The notes beneath the pieces were generated by a model. It was given only the letters and a program-made list of their open reading frames with translations. It was not told the DNA's origin and ran no database searches. This document shows positions 9,881 through 21,889 of a DNA stretch of 64,000 nt, piece by piece. Both the position numbers and the translations under genes were made by a program. The DNA comes from Vigna angularis. Lineage: Eukaryota > Streptophyta > Magnoliopsida > Fabales > Fabaceae. The stretch is taken from assembly GCF_016808095.1 (NCBI RefSeq), contig NC_068970.1, positions 49,945,630 through 50,009,629 on the forward strand, read 5' to 3'. Numbering within the stretch: position 1 is the stretch's first letter; the number at the start of each line of letters is the position of its first letter.

Positions 9881-12800
9881 ATGAACCTTACTGTGATTTT
9901 GTCTTCTTCATCTGAGCCCATGGGAGGAGAAGGGCAAGGCAGCGATGATGACGCATCAGTCACCGTAGCAATGACGTCATTCAGGGAAACCAGTAGCACA
10001 TATTGGCAATAATGCCTTTGTTTACGGTAATGTTTATGATTGGGCTTCTTGTGATGTCAGTGAGTATAGTAGCTTATTTTCTAATAGGGTAGAATTAGAA
10101 AGATGGGTAGAGAATAACTGTGTAGTAAGAACCATAGACTGTAGTCCTTTGATCAAATTATCTGTTTGTAACGACAATGAGCGAGTTTTCCATGGGAAGG
10201 AAAACCATCCACATGATTTCTCTTTTGCCTATGCCTATATGTTTCATGAAATGTATATACGAATGCCTTTTAATTCCTTTCAAATGGGAGTGTTGAAGGC
10301 GTTGAATACTGGTGGACATATTTATGATCACAAAAATATGATGTCACAAACTTGTTGAACAATCGGCAAGTATGACCGAATCGTTTCAAGTAATAAACTC
10401 GGTAAGACCAAGTATCGTTCTCCCAAAGGACTCACGGCCTAGTTTAGTTATGTGATTTGTTGATTAGCTAAGACTTAAGAACGAAATAATTGGATTTTAA
10501 TATGCAAAAGACGAAAATAAACATGTATGCATGAGGTTGATCAATGGCAAAAGCAAAAGACAAGCACTTTCAATGAAATATATATATGAATATGTTGTTG
10601 GGGCTCAATTTCATCTTATCCACTCTCATATATTTTAGGAATTCAACATTCAAATCATCATTGTTAATGCCACTCTCTAAAGTACCTTTCAAGAAGGTTT
10701 CTCCCTAATTACGAGTTCATACAATTCCTAGCATTCCTAATAATTAGTTCATCAAGTGCAGGAGCTTAACGACAACCAATATAATATTGGGAGAAATTCC
10801 CCGGATCTAGACTTCCCCGTACGTTCCCGTATCGACAAAATCAATAATCATGCATTAAATGAGTTAAACAAAGCAAGCATTAAGCAAAGAGGAAAAACCC
10901 TAACTAATGATGAAAGAAAGCATAAATCTTAGATTAAGATGTAAGCACAAATTCCATATATGAGAGTTTCAAAAGATTACATTGATTCCCCAACAAACAT
11001 ACAAGGTTTAGTTCACCATATTCATGGTGAACCTAAATGAACAATAATGAAAGAATGAAAGAGATAGAAAAACCCGAGAAAGGGAAGAGGAGAGCTGTCA
11101 CCATCTCCCAATCTACCCCTAAGGGGTGGAAAAGAGAGTGTTTGCTTTGTTTCTGCCAAAGATACAAACCCTAAGACATCTAGGCCTTTAAATAGGACAT
11201 AAAAATAATATAAAACGGGTCCAAGCCCAAACAGATCATAAAATCGCATAAAACTGGCCCAAAACTCGTCTGGTTGACTTTTTTCGTATTCTGATTGACT
11301 GATTGACTTTTCTGGTTTCTGGTTGACTTTTCAGCACTGCAATCATTCGGTACTTCAATTCTTCTTTCAAATCATTCAATTAGCCGCTCAGCGGTGAGTG
11401 CGTGAGTAGTTTTCTCCCCTCAGTGGCCATTTTGCCCCTCAGCGGTCCTCCCGTGAGCTCCTGAGTGCCGCTCAGCGGTAAACTGCCGCTGAGCGGTAAC
11501 TTCGGCTTCTCCTTTTGCACTTTTTGATGTCTTTTCTGATTCCATCTCTCTCCTTCTTCACTTCTTTCACCAAATTCACCTTAAAACCTGCACAAAAACA
11601 CTGAAATCAAGCATAAACTTGTCCAGCTCTCTTATTTATGAAAATATGAGTAAAAGCATGATTTCAAGCTAGTTTCTAAGCATAAAGGTTGCTTTTAGTA
11701 TCAATTTTAAGCATGAAAATAACAGTTTTTCAACTGTTATCAAATACGACACCCTCCCAACTACACCCCAACAGCTGGGGTTAAATTCAGGCTTTTGTCG
11801 TAGTGTGTCAAGCCATTGGAATAAACCCTACACCAACCACATTCCTTTCCCATTTTCGTACCCGACCGATCGCCAAAAAGGGATGGGTGTCACTGATATC
11901 CGAACCGGGGAACTCATTGTTTGAGTTATTCTCGTTGTCCTTCAAAGGGTTCAAGGATAAGTTTTTTAACGTAGAGATAACAGACCTAGGCCGACCGTAC
12001 TTTGTACTTTTTTCGTGGAGATGGACAACCTAGATTTCCCCTCTATTCGACCCAAAATCTTGTAAGAGTTTCCTTTTGGTCCCAAAGTGATATGACGTCT
12101 AGGGAGTTGGAGTCCTTAGACTTGCTTAACAACTTGTCTCGCCAACTCTCCTCCCGCCATGTAATAAATTGCCTTGGATGACCTCAGCTCTGAGGTGTTT
12201 GGTATGGTACATTCTATTTAATACTTTTGCGATTTATGTGATTGTGATCAGGCTGAATTCCTTGTAATTTTGCATATATAATGGCAATGAAGAACCCCAA
12301 GAAGAAATGGTTCAAGTTGATGACCGATAACAGAGGAGAGCCTTCCCTTCCAACACCGAGCGTCCCAAGTAGCTTGCTTGTACCTAGCCGCGCGGTCACG
12401 TCAAACAAGAGTGCTGAAACAATCGTTAAGGAGACCGTTGTTGCTCCCTCTAAAACCGCTCGACCACCTTCGCCTGAGTAAGCGTCGCCAGAGATGGTTG
12501 TTATTTAAGAACGTCCTTTTACCTGAAAAAAGGAAAGGTGGACAACGCATTGGCAAGGGCGGTGCTGGCAAGAAGGGTAAGAGCATTGAAGTTCTTATCC
12601 GTTTGCTTCCCAGCGGTCTTTGGAGAACCACTTTCTGCTTGGGCCATAAAGTAGATTTCAACCTGGCCGAAGACTAGAAGAATATAGTTGAAAATATGTT
12701 GGAGCAACAATTGGCCGACACTTCTCTGGAATTAGCTTGTCAAATGGCTATGGTGAACTGACACCTAGCTTATGCCTTGGATAGAGGCAAGCGAAGGACT

Positions 12801-13454
12801 AATTTGAAAGAATCTCGTGATGAAGTGGCCGCCTTAAAGCTAAAGTTGGAGGAGGAGATGACTGCTCATTCTCAAAGTAAGAAGAAACATGCAGAGACAA
12901 CTCTCCTTCTTGCTAATATTGAAGGTACCATGGCAGATATTCGTAGGTTCGGCCACGAGCTCCAGACAAAGAATGATGAGCTTGCAAAAACCAATGAGGA
13001 GCATATTGCCACCAACAAGCTTTTGAAGGAGCAGAATGCTAAACTGCTAGATCATGGCAAGCATCTCGGTACAGCTTACCGAGATGCTCGTAAGGAAAGA
13101 AATACCTTGAAAGCAAAGGTGGAAGCCCAAGACGTTTAAATTGGGGAGATGGGCAAAGCTATCGTTGATGAGCATACCCTAGGCTTTCAAAAGGCACTAA
13201 CGCATATTCCCCTTCTTCTGAACGCCTCCATCGATGGAGCTGGCTTTGATGTGATGAGAGATCTTTATCAAGGGAAGCTCGTGCCTTTGAAAGAGATTTT
13301 GGATGAGGAGTTTGTAGAGGAAGCACCATCGTCAACAACTGAAGAAAAGGTTGAAGGGGAAGCACTTGTAGAGGTGCCTGCCAATGAGAATATTGTGCAA
13401 GAAAATCCAGTGGACTCTAGAAAGGATGAGGCTGCCCACATAATCATCAATTAG
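9881..13454 (+). pseudogene. Antisense ORF of X (PF04195-like 'putative gypsy type transposon' family), broken
   Basis: Runs against the gag-pol of X, between its tandem array and 3' LTR. It starts at the ATG at 9881 with an acidic, S-rich leader and stops near 10007. The next frame (about 10012-10309) carries the conserved block ending FSFAYAYMFHEMYIRMPFNS...GVLKALNT. Solo LTR B interrupts it at 10310. After excision at the AATAC duplication the frame continues TPSQLHPNSWG, hits one TAA, and goes on as IQAFVVVCQAIGINPTPTTF to 12033. The order F-Y-F, then QLHPNSWG, then a W/F-rich block is what I know from plant proteins labelled putative gypsy-type transposon. Later pieces are 12281-12481 (basic/P-rich), a coiled coil at 12777-13136 (LKLKLEEEMTAHSQSKKK...) and an acidic end at 13149-13454. 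Function of such antisense ORFs is not established. Confidence 0.65.
10310..11742 (-). mobile_element. Solo LTR B (Athila-like family of A/E1/E2)
   Basis: A full 1433-bp LTR (TG..CA on minus: TGATAACAGTT... to ...TGTCCACCA) with no internal region. It is flanked by perfect 5-bp duplications AATAC at 10305-10309 and 11743-11747. This is the product of LTR-LTR recombination. CCGCTSAGCGG palindromes lie at 11380-11500, followed in LTR sense by a TATA-poor stretch. Inserted in the antisense ORF of X. Confidence 0.93.
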
Positions 13455-13854
13455 TTTTAGCTGTTGTTTTTCTAGATGATTATGTAACAACTCACGCGTA
13501 TCTTAAACATTTAGGATTTTTCTATTGTGCTACTATATTTATGTGATTCATGCCTTAGCTAACATATTTTTATTAGCTGCAATCAAACACCTTTATACCT
13601 GGTGTTGCTTCATATGTTATCCATTGTGCACGACCTTGCATTTCACTTTAGCACTGGTTGCCTTCCATCCTTTAAATAGACAATCAATACACTAACTTTT
13701 ATGTGCTTAATTGATACATACTGATCGGATAATGTCAAGTATGTTGTAAGCACTTGCTTGAAACTCTTATATTGAAGAACTTTCCTTAATGGATGAGAGT
13801 GATGATTTACTTACAATGTTTCGCGCTTGTTGATTCTCTACCTAGGATTTCACT
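13455..13854. other. X internal spacer between antisense ORF and tandem array
   Basis: Non-coding, moderately AT-rich; 3' flank of the antisense ORF. Nothing else recognised. Confidence 0.5.
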
Positions 13855-14156
13855 TGAAACTTCCTTGTGGACGAGAGGGGTGTTTCTCACCTCTCGATTT
13901 TCGGCCTAGGAGTTCACTGGGAACTTCCTAGTAAGCGAGAGTGATGTGACTCACTTCTCGGTTTTTGGCCTAGGAACTTCCTTGCGGACGAGAGGGATTT
14001 ACTTCTCGGTTTTCAATCTAGGAGTTCACTGGGGAACTTCCTAGCGGACGAGAGGGATTAAACTCTCGGTTTTCCATCTAGGAGTTCGTTGGGAAACTTC
14101 CCAGCGGACGAGAGGGATTTACCTCTCGGTTTTTGACCTAAGAGTTCATTGGGGAA
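13855..14156. repeat. 60-bp tandem array of X, left part
   Basis: About five units of the type CTAGCGGACGAGAGGGATTT + ACCTCTCGGTTTTCCATCTA + GGAGTTCACTGGGGAACTTC. The first units are longer and diverged. The array is continued at 19438 after E4. Confidence 0.92.
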
Positions 14157-14218
14157 TGATAAACAAATTTTTAATTTCCGAAAACGGAGTCAAAAACTTG
14201 TTAACACTTCGGCAAGTA

Positions 14219-15250
14219 CCGCTCAGCGGAAATTACCGCTCAGCGGCACTCTGAAGCCCTGCAGTCATCGCTGAGGGGCAAAACTACAACTGAGCTTCAA
14301 ATAGAAGAACCGCACTTACCGCTGCGGTAATTACCGTTGAGCGCCATTTTAATGGGCCTTGGGCCATTTTTCTATAATCTTTAGGAGTCTATATAAGGTT
14401 TTAGTCGACCTACGGTTAGTATCTTTTGGCAAAACGAAGAAAAATCACACTTTCTTCACCCCTTGGAGGAGGATTTTGGATGCGGAAGCTCCTTTCTTCA
14501 AATTCTAGGGTTCTATCTTTCATTCTTTCATTATTTTTCATCTAGTTTCACCATGATTATGGTGAACTAAACCTTCATTGTTGTTGGGGAATCAATGTAA
14601 TCCTTTGAAACTCTCATGTATTGAATTGGTTCTTTAATTCATATGCTTTCTTTTATTAATTGTTAGGGTTTTTCTTCTGTACACTATGCATGCTTTGTTT
14701 AACTCATTCAATTGTATGATCATTGATTTTATTTGTATGGACACATATAGTTAAATCTAGACATAAACAAAATTCTCCCAATAGTAATATTGCCTAGACA
14801 TAGGGATAGGATGATTGGTTGCCTTTAAGCTTTTGTGTGAATGTAATGCATGAATAATTTCTAGGGAGACAAGACATTGTAAACTAGTAATTAGGAGTAG
14901 GCTTTCTTCACCAAGACATTAGGTTTAAGGTAAATTAGAAAGTGGCATTAACATTAATGAAGAAGATAAATTCTTGAATACATGAGAGTGGATAGGATGG
15001 ATTGAAAACCCCTAACAACATCATCATTCCATATATTTCAATCACGTTTTGCTTCTTTTGATGCAATTGATCAATACATGCATTCATATTTACTTTTCGT
15101 TATTTGCATTTAAACCTACAAGAATTTGTTTTACAAGTCTTATTTAATCAAGAAATCATACAACTGTTTAGGTCGTGAGTCCTTTGGGAAACGATACTTG
15201 GTCTTATCATTTATTATTACTTGATACGATTCGGTTACACTTGCCGAGGG
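14219..15250 (+). repeat. Inverted LTR segment inside E4
   Basis: Reads as an LTR of this family in plus sense: CCGCTCAGCGG motifs (14219-14250, 14330), a TATA (CTATATAAGG near 14390), the conserved GGTGAACTAAACCTT stretch (14561), and an end at ...CGGTTACACTTGCCGA. Both LTR tips are missing. Confidence 0.8.
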
Positions 15251-15289
15251 TTAACAGTTTCCCAAAGGACTCACGGCCTAGACAGTTAA

Positions 15290-15935
15290 TGCTCATCCCT
15301 CTCAGCACACAGTACAGAAGAAGAACCTTGTTGATAGTAATATCAGAGACATGCGAACAAGGTTGGATGTTGGCATGAGAGAATGTCATTCAGTACTTTG
15401 CTAAAGGAGTCAGATCAACTCTCCTGATATTCACAACAACACCATTCATATTTCTATGAAAGTTCCCTATAGGCACACAAAGCACGCTCTCCACATCAAC
15501 AAATTCTGCTCCTTCTTCCATACTTAGAGCAAACTGACACTGCTCACCAGCCCATTCTGTATTTAAGAACCTGTTAATGGCATCAGGATCATACTGAACG
15601 GTGTTTCCTCTAACATAGCTCATATATTCCTCAGTGGGATAATCACCTAACCGCCTTTCATTGGTGTAGAACTCTTTTACCACTGCTATGTTAGTTGGTG
15701 CAGGATAAGTGGCTAGTCTCTCCCAATTCCTATTCTCCAATTGCTCTCCAAATTGTGGAGCAAAATCAAGTATCAACCCAGCCTTCCTTTCCATCAGTAG
15801 CCTTCTATCTTGGACAATATTGAAATGGCGCTCATGTTTGCGGGAAAGGAACTTGTTGGAATAAGAGCGTTCTAATTCCTTATCCTTCCTCTTGGATCCT
15901 ATAGTCTTATATCGTTTGCCCGATGAGGAGGCCAT
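15290..15935 (-). pseudogene. E4 ORF2, truncated with premature stop
   Basis: Homologue of the E1 ORF2 (49375-50610), starting at the ATG at 15935 (MASSSGKRYKTIGSKRK). It keeps the conserved block LATYPAPTNIAVVKEFYTN and the motif QPCSHVSDIT. A TGA at about 15387-15389 replaces the Trp codon after PLAKY. The frame is cut at the rearrangement near 15290, losing the C-terminal half and acidic tail. The 5' intron (15938-16364, GTAAGT donor, GCAG acceptor) is preserved. Confidence 0.8.
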
Positions 15936-15937
15936 CC

Positions 15938-16364
15938 CTGCATCAAACACAATTCACAAAACCACAATACACATTGTTAAGCATTAGTAATCCACAAAAA
16001 ACTCCTTAAAAACCTTCCTATCACCGTAGAGGGCAAACAGAACCCCTCAGCGCAACCTATGCATAGAACCATCAAGCAAAACAGACTCAAAACACCATTA
16101 TGCAGAAATCGCACTCAGGGGAAATTTCCTTTGAGCGGCGATTCTGCAAATCTTTCAAAATCACCCAAAAATGCTTCTAATCTCCACCCACATGCATTCT
16201 TCCTAGTTCCATACCCAAATCAAGCAATTTAATCGGTCCAAACCGTGATTAATTCATTTAATCATGCATAAAAATCAAAATCCCTCAAGAATCATGCTTA
16301 GACAACCATGTTCATACCAATTCATGCTTTCAAAAACCCTAGAATGTAAAATGCTTGTACTTAC
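15938..16364 (-). other. Predicted intron upstream of E4 ORF2
   Basis: Minus-strand donor CCGAA|GTAAGT at 16364 and acceptor TTTGATGCAG| at 15938, 427 nt. Same position and flanks as the 409-nt (E1) and 412-nt (E2) introns. Confidence 0.6.
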
Positions 16365-16859
16365 TTCGGTGGAGATGTTGAATATGTGTAGAATGCTCTA
16401 GGAATGTGCAAAATTCAGTCCCTAACAGCAATGTTCTCACCAAACCCCAAACTTAGATGGAAACTTGATGCAAAAGTGGTTTAAAGAGAGATTTTATGAA
16501 GGGGGAAGAAGAAAAAAGTGTAGAGAACTCTTTGGAGAGTGCTTGAGAGTGTGTGGGAAGAGGGAGATTTGAAAGTGGCGGCCAAGACGCACCTTAGGGT
16601 ATAAAAATGACCTAATGGGCTAAATCCCGCTGAGCCCAATTAACACAAGACCAGTCAGCAAAACTGTAGCGTTAACGCTCAACGGTAATTACCGCTGAGC
16701 GGTATACGCGACACCAAGTCTCCTTCTTCCTAGCTTGCCCTAGATGTCCTTTACCAATGTCTCTCACTTACCCAATGCATTTATTCTCTCACATCTCTCA
16801 AACATTCAATCCCTATAATGCAACTAGAGCAAAACCAACACAAACAAACAAAGATAAAT

Positions 16860-17180
16860 TCAATCAACTGGGTTGCCTCCCAGGTAGCGCTTATTTAACG
16901 TCACGAGCCTGACTCAAAATCCTCCAGCACCCTTCAGTAGGAGAAAATCTTTCTTACCAACAACCATCAGTAGGTGAAAACAAACATAGTATCCTTCTGT
17001 AGATACTCTTCCACCTAACATCCATCAGTGGATGTATACCCTGTAACAAACTTATAACCAAAACAAAACAAAAATATCAAAAGTTCACAATTACATCACC
17101 AAACAAAAATTAGAAGTTTTTAAACCACTGGGTTGCCTCCTAGCAAGCGCTATTTGAACGTCATTAGCTTGACCCAATAA
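16860..17180 (-). repeat. E4 hairpin block, decayed
   Basis: Between two copies of the GACGTTAAA...AGCGCT...GGGAGGCAACCCAG repeat (minus strand; plus-strand TGGGTTGCCTCC at 16870 and 17130) lie four diverged units of the CTACTGATGG hairpin family (about 16928-17035). Several stems are broken by mutation. Confidence 0.7.
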
Positions 17181-17970
17181 AGCCCAAGTTCCATCTTCAA
17201 TGTTGGTGTTCTCCTTTCTGGATATTCTTTTTTTTTTCTTCTTTTTGCTGAATTTCTTCAAGAATTTCATAAAACCAGGAACATGTTTCAATGTCTCAAT
17301 AATAGGAACTTTAATCTCCAATTTCCTGAAGATTTCCATAAAGCACTCAAATTCCTTCTCCTTCCTATGATACTTCTTTGGATGAGGAAGGGGTTTTTCA
17401 TATGATTCTTTCTTTTTTCCTCTCGTCCTCTTTTTCTTTTCTCTCACTTTCTTTTTCCCTTCTCTTTTTCCACTCACTTTCTTCATCTTCACACAAGTTT
17501 TCTTTCTTTTTTTTCTCTCAACCACTTCTCTTTCTTTTTCTACATCTTTATCTTTTTCACTCAACTCTTCTTTTTGTTTTCTCTCTATCTTTTTCTCATC
17601 TGAAGTCTTGTTACTTCCAGTGATAATGGCTTAACATTCCCCCTGGGTTAACTTCAGTATCAACCCCAAAATCTTCCAATCTCTCAATTAAGCGACCAAT
17701 CTGCATCTCCATTCTTTTGAATGCTGCTTCAATGCTTTTCTGAGTGGAGATGGACTCTTGCATAAATTGTTGAAGGGCGTCATCCATCTTTGCCATTCTT
17801 TCTGATAGAGAGCTTTGTTGCTACCATTGTTGTGTTGGTAGTCTCTCAAATTGTCCGACAGCTTGTCCAAATTGACTTTGATCCATGCTTGAGTAAGATT
17901 CCCTCCAATTGTTGAGATTACCTTGGTAGAATTCAGTGCCCATATAGTTAAATTCTTGTCCGAATTGCAT
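17091..17970 (-). pseudogene. E4 ORF1 (gag-pol linker remnant)
   Basis: Minus-strand homologue of E1 ORF1. It starts at the ATG at 17970 with the Q/N-rich segment MQFGQEFNYMGTEFYQ, is stopped by a TAG at about 17820, and is out of register thereafter. The downstream part (17564-17180) is K/E-rich and ends in the Athila pre-protease motif FMEIFRKLEIKVPIIETL...FMKFLKKFSKKK. No capsid domain and no protease. Confidence 0.7.
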
Positions 17971-18121
17971 CCTGCAAGCATTACGCACAAAACCCTAGAA
18001 AACATTTGTTAGCACAAAAAGATAAAAAAAAATAAAAAGATAACAATCAAGTCAAAGCTAAACAATAATCACACAAATAGAATAGTTAAACCACGAGTCC
18101 CCGGCAACGACGCCAAAAACT

Positions 18122-19437
18122 TGATAAACAAATTTTCAATCCCCGAAAACGAAGTCAAAAACTTGTTAACACTTCGACAAGTGTACCGAATTGTATCAAG
18201 TAATAATAAAATGGTAATACCAAGTATCGTTTCTCAAAGGACTCATGGCCTAGAAAGTTATGTGATTTCTTGATTAAATTAGACTTGTAAACGAAATCAT
18301 TATGTTTGAATTGCGGAAAATAAACATGAATGCAAGTTTTTGATCAATTGGATTGAAAGAACCAAAAGAGATTGATGTAAAATAAGGAATGATGTTGTTG
18401 TTGGGGTTTTCGATTTATCCTATCCACTCTCATGTATTCATGAATTCATCTTTCTTCACTAATGTTAATGTAACTTTCTAATTTACCTTAAACCCGATGT
18501 CTCGGTGAAGAATGCCTAATCTTAATCACTAGTTTACGATGTCTTGTCTCCCTAGCAATTATTCATGCATTACATTCGCACAGAAGCTTAAAGGAAACCG
18601 ATCCTCCTATTCCTATGTCTAGGTAATATTGCTTCCGGGAGAATTTCCCCAGTTCTAGATTTACCTATATGTGTCCATATAGATAACATCAATGATCATG
18701 CAATTGAATGAGTTAAACAAAGCATGCATAGAGTAAAGAGGAAAAATCCTAACAATTAATGAAGCAAATAATATAAAATATATAACCAATTCAATACATG
18801 AGAGTTTCAAAGGATTACATCGGTTCCCCAACAACAATGGAGGTTTTGTTCACCATAGACATGGTGAAACTAGATGAAAAGAATGAAAGATAGAACCCTA
18901 GAATTTGAAGAAAGGAGCTTTCGCATCTAAAATCCGCCTCCAAGGAGTGAAGAAAGTGTGATTTTGCCTCTTTCTGTCCAAAGATACCAACCCTAGGTCG
19001 ACTAAACCCTTGCATAGTTTATTAAAAATTACAGAAAATAGGCCCAAGCCAAATTAAATGGCGCTCAGCGGTACTTTTGGCGCTCAGCGGTAAGTGCAGC
19101 TCTTCAAGATGACGTTAAGCTGCAGTTTTGGCCCTCAGTAGTGACTGCAGTGCTTTAGAGTGCCGCTCAACGGTAAGTTACGCTCAGCGGTGACATCGGC
19201 TCTTCTTTTGTGCATTTTTACTTCCTTTCCTGAGTCCAGCTCCTTACTACTTCAACTTCTTTCATCTAATTCATCTTAATTCCTGCCAAAACAAGGAAAA
19301 CCAAGCATAAAATCCATCAACCTCTCTTATTTCCAAAACTTAAGCGAAAGCATGAATTCAAGCTAGTTTCTAAGTCATAAAGATTGTTTTTAATATCAAA
19401 ATTAAGTATAAAAATAACGGTTTTTCAACCGTTATCA
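18122..19437 (-). mobile_element. E4 5' LTR, 1316 bp
   Basis: TG..CA on minus (TGATAACGGTTGAAAAACC... to ...AAATTTGTTTATCA). The terminal inverted AACGGTTGAAAAACCGTT palindrome at 19416-19435 is a family feature. CGCTCAGCGG motifs lie at 19060-19190. Confidence 0.9.
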
Positions 19438-19880
19438 GGGAACTTCCTAGCGGACGAGAGGGATTTACCTCTCGGCTTTCCATCTAGGAGTTCACTAGGG
19501 AACTTAGTAGCGGACGAGAGGGATTTACCTCTCGGTTTTCCATCTAGGAGTTCACTGGGGAACTTCCTAGCGGACGAGAGGGATTTACCTCTCAGTTTTT
19601 GACCTAAGAGTTCACTAGGGAACTTCCTAGCGGACGAGAGGGATTTACTTCTCGGTTTTCCATTTAGGAGTTCACTGGGGAACTTCCTAGCGGACGAGAG
19701 GGATTTACCTCTCGGTTTTCCATCTAGGGGTTCACTGGTGAACTTCCTAGCGGGCGAGAGGGATTTACCTCTCGGTTTTCCATCTAGGAGTTCATTGGGA
19801 AACTTGCTAGTGGACGAGAGGGATTTACCTCTCAATTTTTGACCTAGGAGTTCACTGGGGAACTTTCTAGCGAAACCGCA
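19438..19880. repeat. 60-bp tandem array of X, right part
   Basis: Seven regular copies with exact 60-bp period, each beginning AACTTCCTAGCGGACGAGAG. Because 60 is a multiple of 3, both strands show long artefactual frames (e.g. ...ARKFPSELLDGKPRGKSLSS... on minus). Confidence 0.95.
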
Positions 19881-20039
19881 GCATGTGACTGAACAAAAAT
19901 TGTTCGACTTTATTCATTCCAGAATGTAAGCACAAGAAAATAACAAAAGTCTAAGTCAAAGGAAACTCAATTTAAAAGTAACGTTAGTATTCAACTAAAG
20001 TTGAATTTTAGATGAGTTGTGTTCCAAGTATTAGGAATA

Positions 20040-21200
20040 GCTTTTCCATTGAGAAACTCAAGCCGATAAGCTCCATTCATCAAATCTTCCGTGACGCGAA
20101 ATGATCCTTACCAGTTAGCTGCGAACTTTCCATGCGCTCGGTTTTTCCTAGCCTTTCCCTTCTTACGCCATACGAGGTCTCCTTCCTTGAAGCTTCTCGG
20201 TTTCACCTTGGAATTGTACTTTCTTGAAATCAACCTCCTTTGTGCAGTGGCGTGAACAACGACTACCTCTCGCCTTTCTGGTAAAGTATCGAGGTTGACT
20301 TATAGTTGGTCATCGTTGACGTCCATATCTTTGATGCCTCGTCTCAACGAAGGTTCACCCACTTCAACTGGAAGCAGGGCATCTGTTCCATAGGTTAAGT
20401 TAAAGGGGGTTTCACTAGTAGAACCCTGTGGAGTACATCTGTATCCCCATAGCACCTCGAGTAATTATTCTACCCATAAACCTTTAGCTTCGCACAATCT
20501 TCTTTTTAATTATGCTATCACAACTTTGTTAGTAGCTTTTGCTTGCCCATTAGTTTGAGGATGTTCCACGGAGCTAGTGACGTGTTTGATTCTTCAAGTT
20601 TTTTATCAATAAATTGTTGCCTGTTATCCATGATAATCTTTTGGAATAGCCTAAATCGACAAATTAATTTCCATATAAACTTTTCCACCCGTTGAGCGCT
20701 TATGATCGCTAATGGTTCCGCTTCAATCCACTTAGTGAAGTAGTCTACTGCCAAAAGAAGGAACTTGTTCTACGCCCTCCCGATCGGAAGTGGTAACACT
20801 ATATCCTTTCCCCACTGAGTGAACGGCCATGGTGAAGTAATACCATACAATTCTTTAGGAGGGACTCACACATCATTGTTATGCTCCTGATAGGATATAC
20901 ACTTCTTGACAAATGAATGACAATCACGCTCCATAGTAGGCCAATAATATCCAGCTCGTAACGCCCAGGTTCTAAGAGTGCGCTTACTAGAATGTAAGCC
21001 GCATATGCCATGATGAAGCTCCCTTAAGACATAATCTGCTTCCTCCTCGGACAAACACTTCAGTAGTGGTGTTGTGTATCCTTGCCTATATAGATCTTCT
21101 CCTACAAAGAAATTGCGGGCAATGCGCTTGAAATCGGCGATACTAACATCCTCTCCTTGCTCTTTCCTTTTCATTAAATCATGGATATCCTTTCTGTAGT
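20040..21200 (-). pseudogene. X integrase, decayed
   Basis: Zinc-binding N-domain at about 21020-20875 (ELHHGICGLHSS...YYWPTMERDC...KKCISY). The final Cys of the HHCC set is Tyr. The catalytic core (20754-20560) has the first Asp in VDYFTKWIEAEP and the second in IIMDNRQQF; the Glu region is frameshifted. The C-terminal part (about 20460-20040) matches the Tat integrase end (LTYGTDALLPVEVGEPS, ...KARKNRAHGKFAANW) with several stops. Would have inserted the cDNA; not functional. Confidence 0.85.
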
Positions 21201-21299
21201 CAGGCTTAAGTGGCGTTACATCAGTCGTAAAGATTTCAACTACATGTTTATCAAGTGTTATCCTGATAACTGAAGACAATTGCCCTTTATTTCTAGAAT

Positions 21300-21861
21300 G
21301 GGCCAACTTTGAGAGGAGATTCACTCTGGAATTATCCTCTCTTGGGATATGGACAACGCTAATTTTGGTCAAGCTTTTAAACAGGTCACTCGCCTTAGGA
21401 AAATATTGTAACAACTGATTGTCCTTGACTTGGAAAGTTCCATTCATATGACTGCCGACTAATTGAGAATTCATTCGGCCTTCCAGATTAACAACTTTCA
21501 ATTCTTTTTCCAGCATAAGATTGGTGATTAATGCTTCATATTGAGCTTGATTGTTACTAGTTTAGAATCTGAAGGTTAGGGCTTGTTCGATTGCAACACC
21601 GTTCGGTCCTTCTAAGACATTACCTGCTCCTCCGCCCTTTTTATCTGAGGAACCATCCACATTAAGATGCCATAGCTGGGAGTAGATATTGGGTGTGGAC
21701 GTTAACTCAACTGCAAAGTTTGTCAAGTATTGTCGCTTAACAGATTCACGCGGTTTAAAATGAAGACCGAACTCCGAAAGCTCAATAAACCAAGAAACCA
21801 TTCTCCCAGCTAAATCGGGTTTCCTAAGAATCTTAGCAACGAGGTGATCCGTCCTGACCAC
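21300..21861 (-). pseudogene. X RNase H, decayed
   Basis: Recognisable from HLNVDGSSDKKGGGAG (first catalytic Asp), NNQAQYEALI (the usual catalytic Glu of QAEYEAL is Gln) and DNSRVNLLSKLA (last catalytic Asp is Asn). A TAA replaces a Lys codon just before TSNNQ (about 21560). Follows the RT connection domain. Confidence 0.85.
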
Positions 21862-21889
21862 AACTTGGTGTCTCTAAAAATACGGTCGG

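Larger units (their letters stand above)
14157..19437 (-). mobile_element. Element E4: non-autonomous Athila-like element, rearranged
   Basis: Flanked by GGGAA at 14152-14156 and 19438-19442, inserted in the 60-bp array of X. Right LTR (5' in element sense) is 18122-19437, with a near-standard PBS at 18098-18115 (one mismatch). Internal region has a K/E-rich ORF1 remnant, the hairpin block and an ORF2 remnant. The left side is rearranged: 14157-14218 is LTR end in normal orientation, 14219 to about 15250 is LTR sequence inverted, about 15258-15290 is again normal, then it jumps into ORF2. No RT, RNase H or integrase. Confidence 0.88.

Noticed and set aside
19384..19835. 136-residue repeat ORF (KSLSSARKFPSELLDGKPRG)
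   Set aside because: 60-bp minisatellite of X read in an arbitrary frame.
13855..19880. CRISPR-like regular repeats
   Set aside because: No unique spacers; contiguous tandem units in a plant genome.
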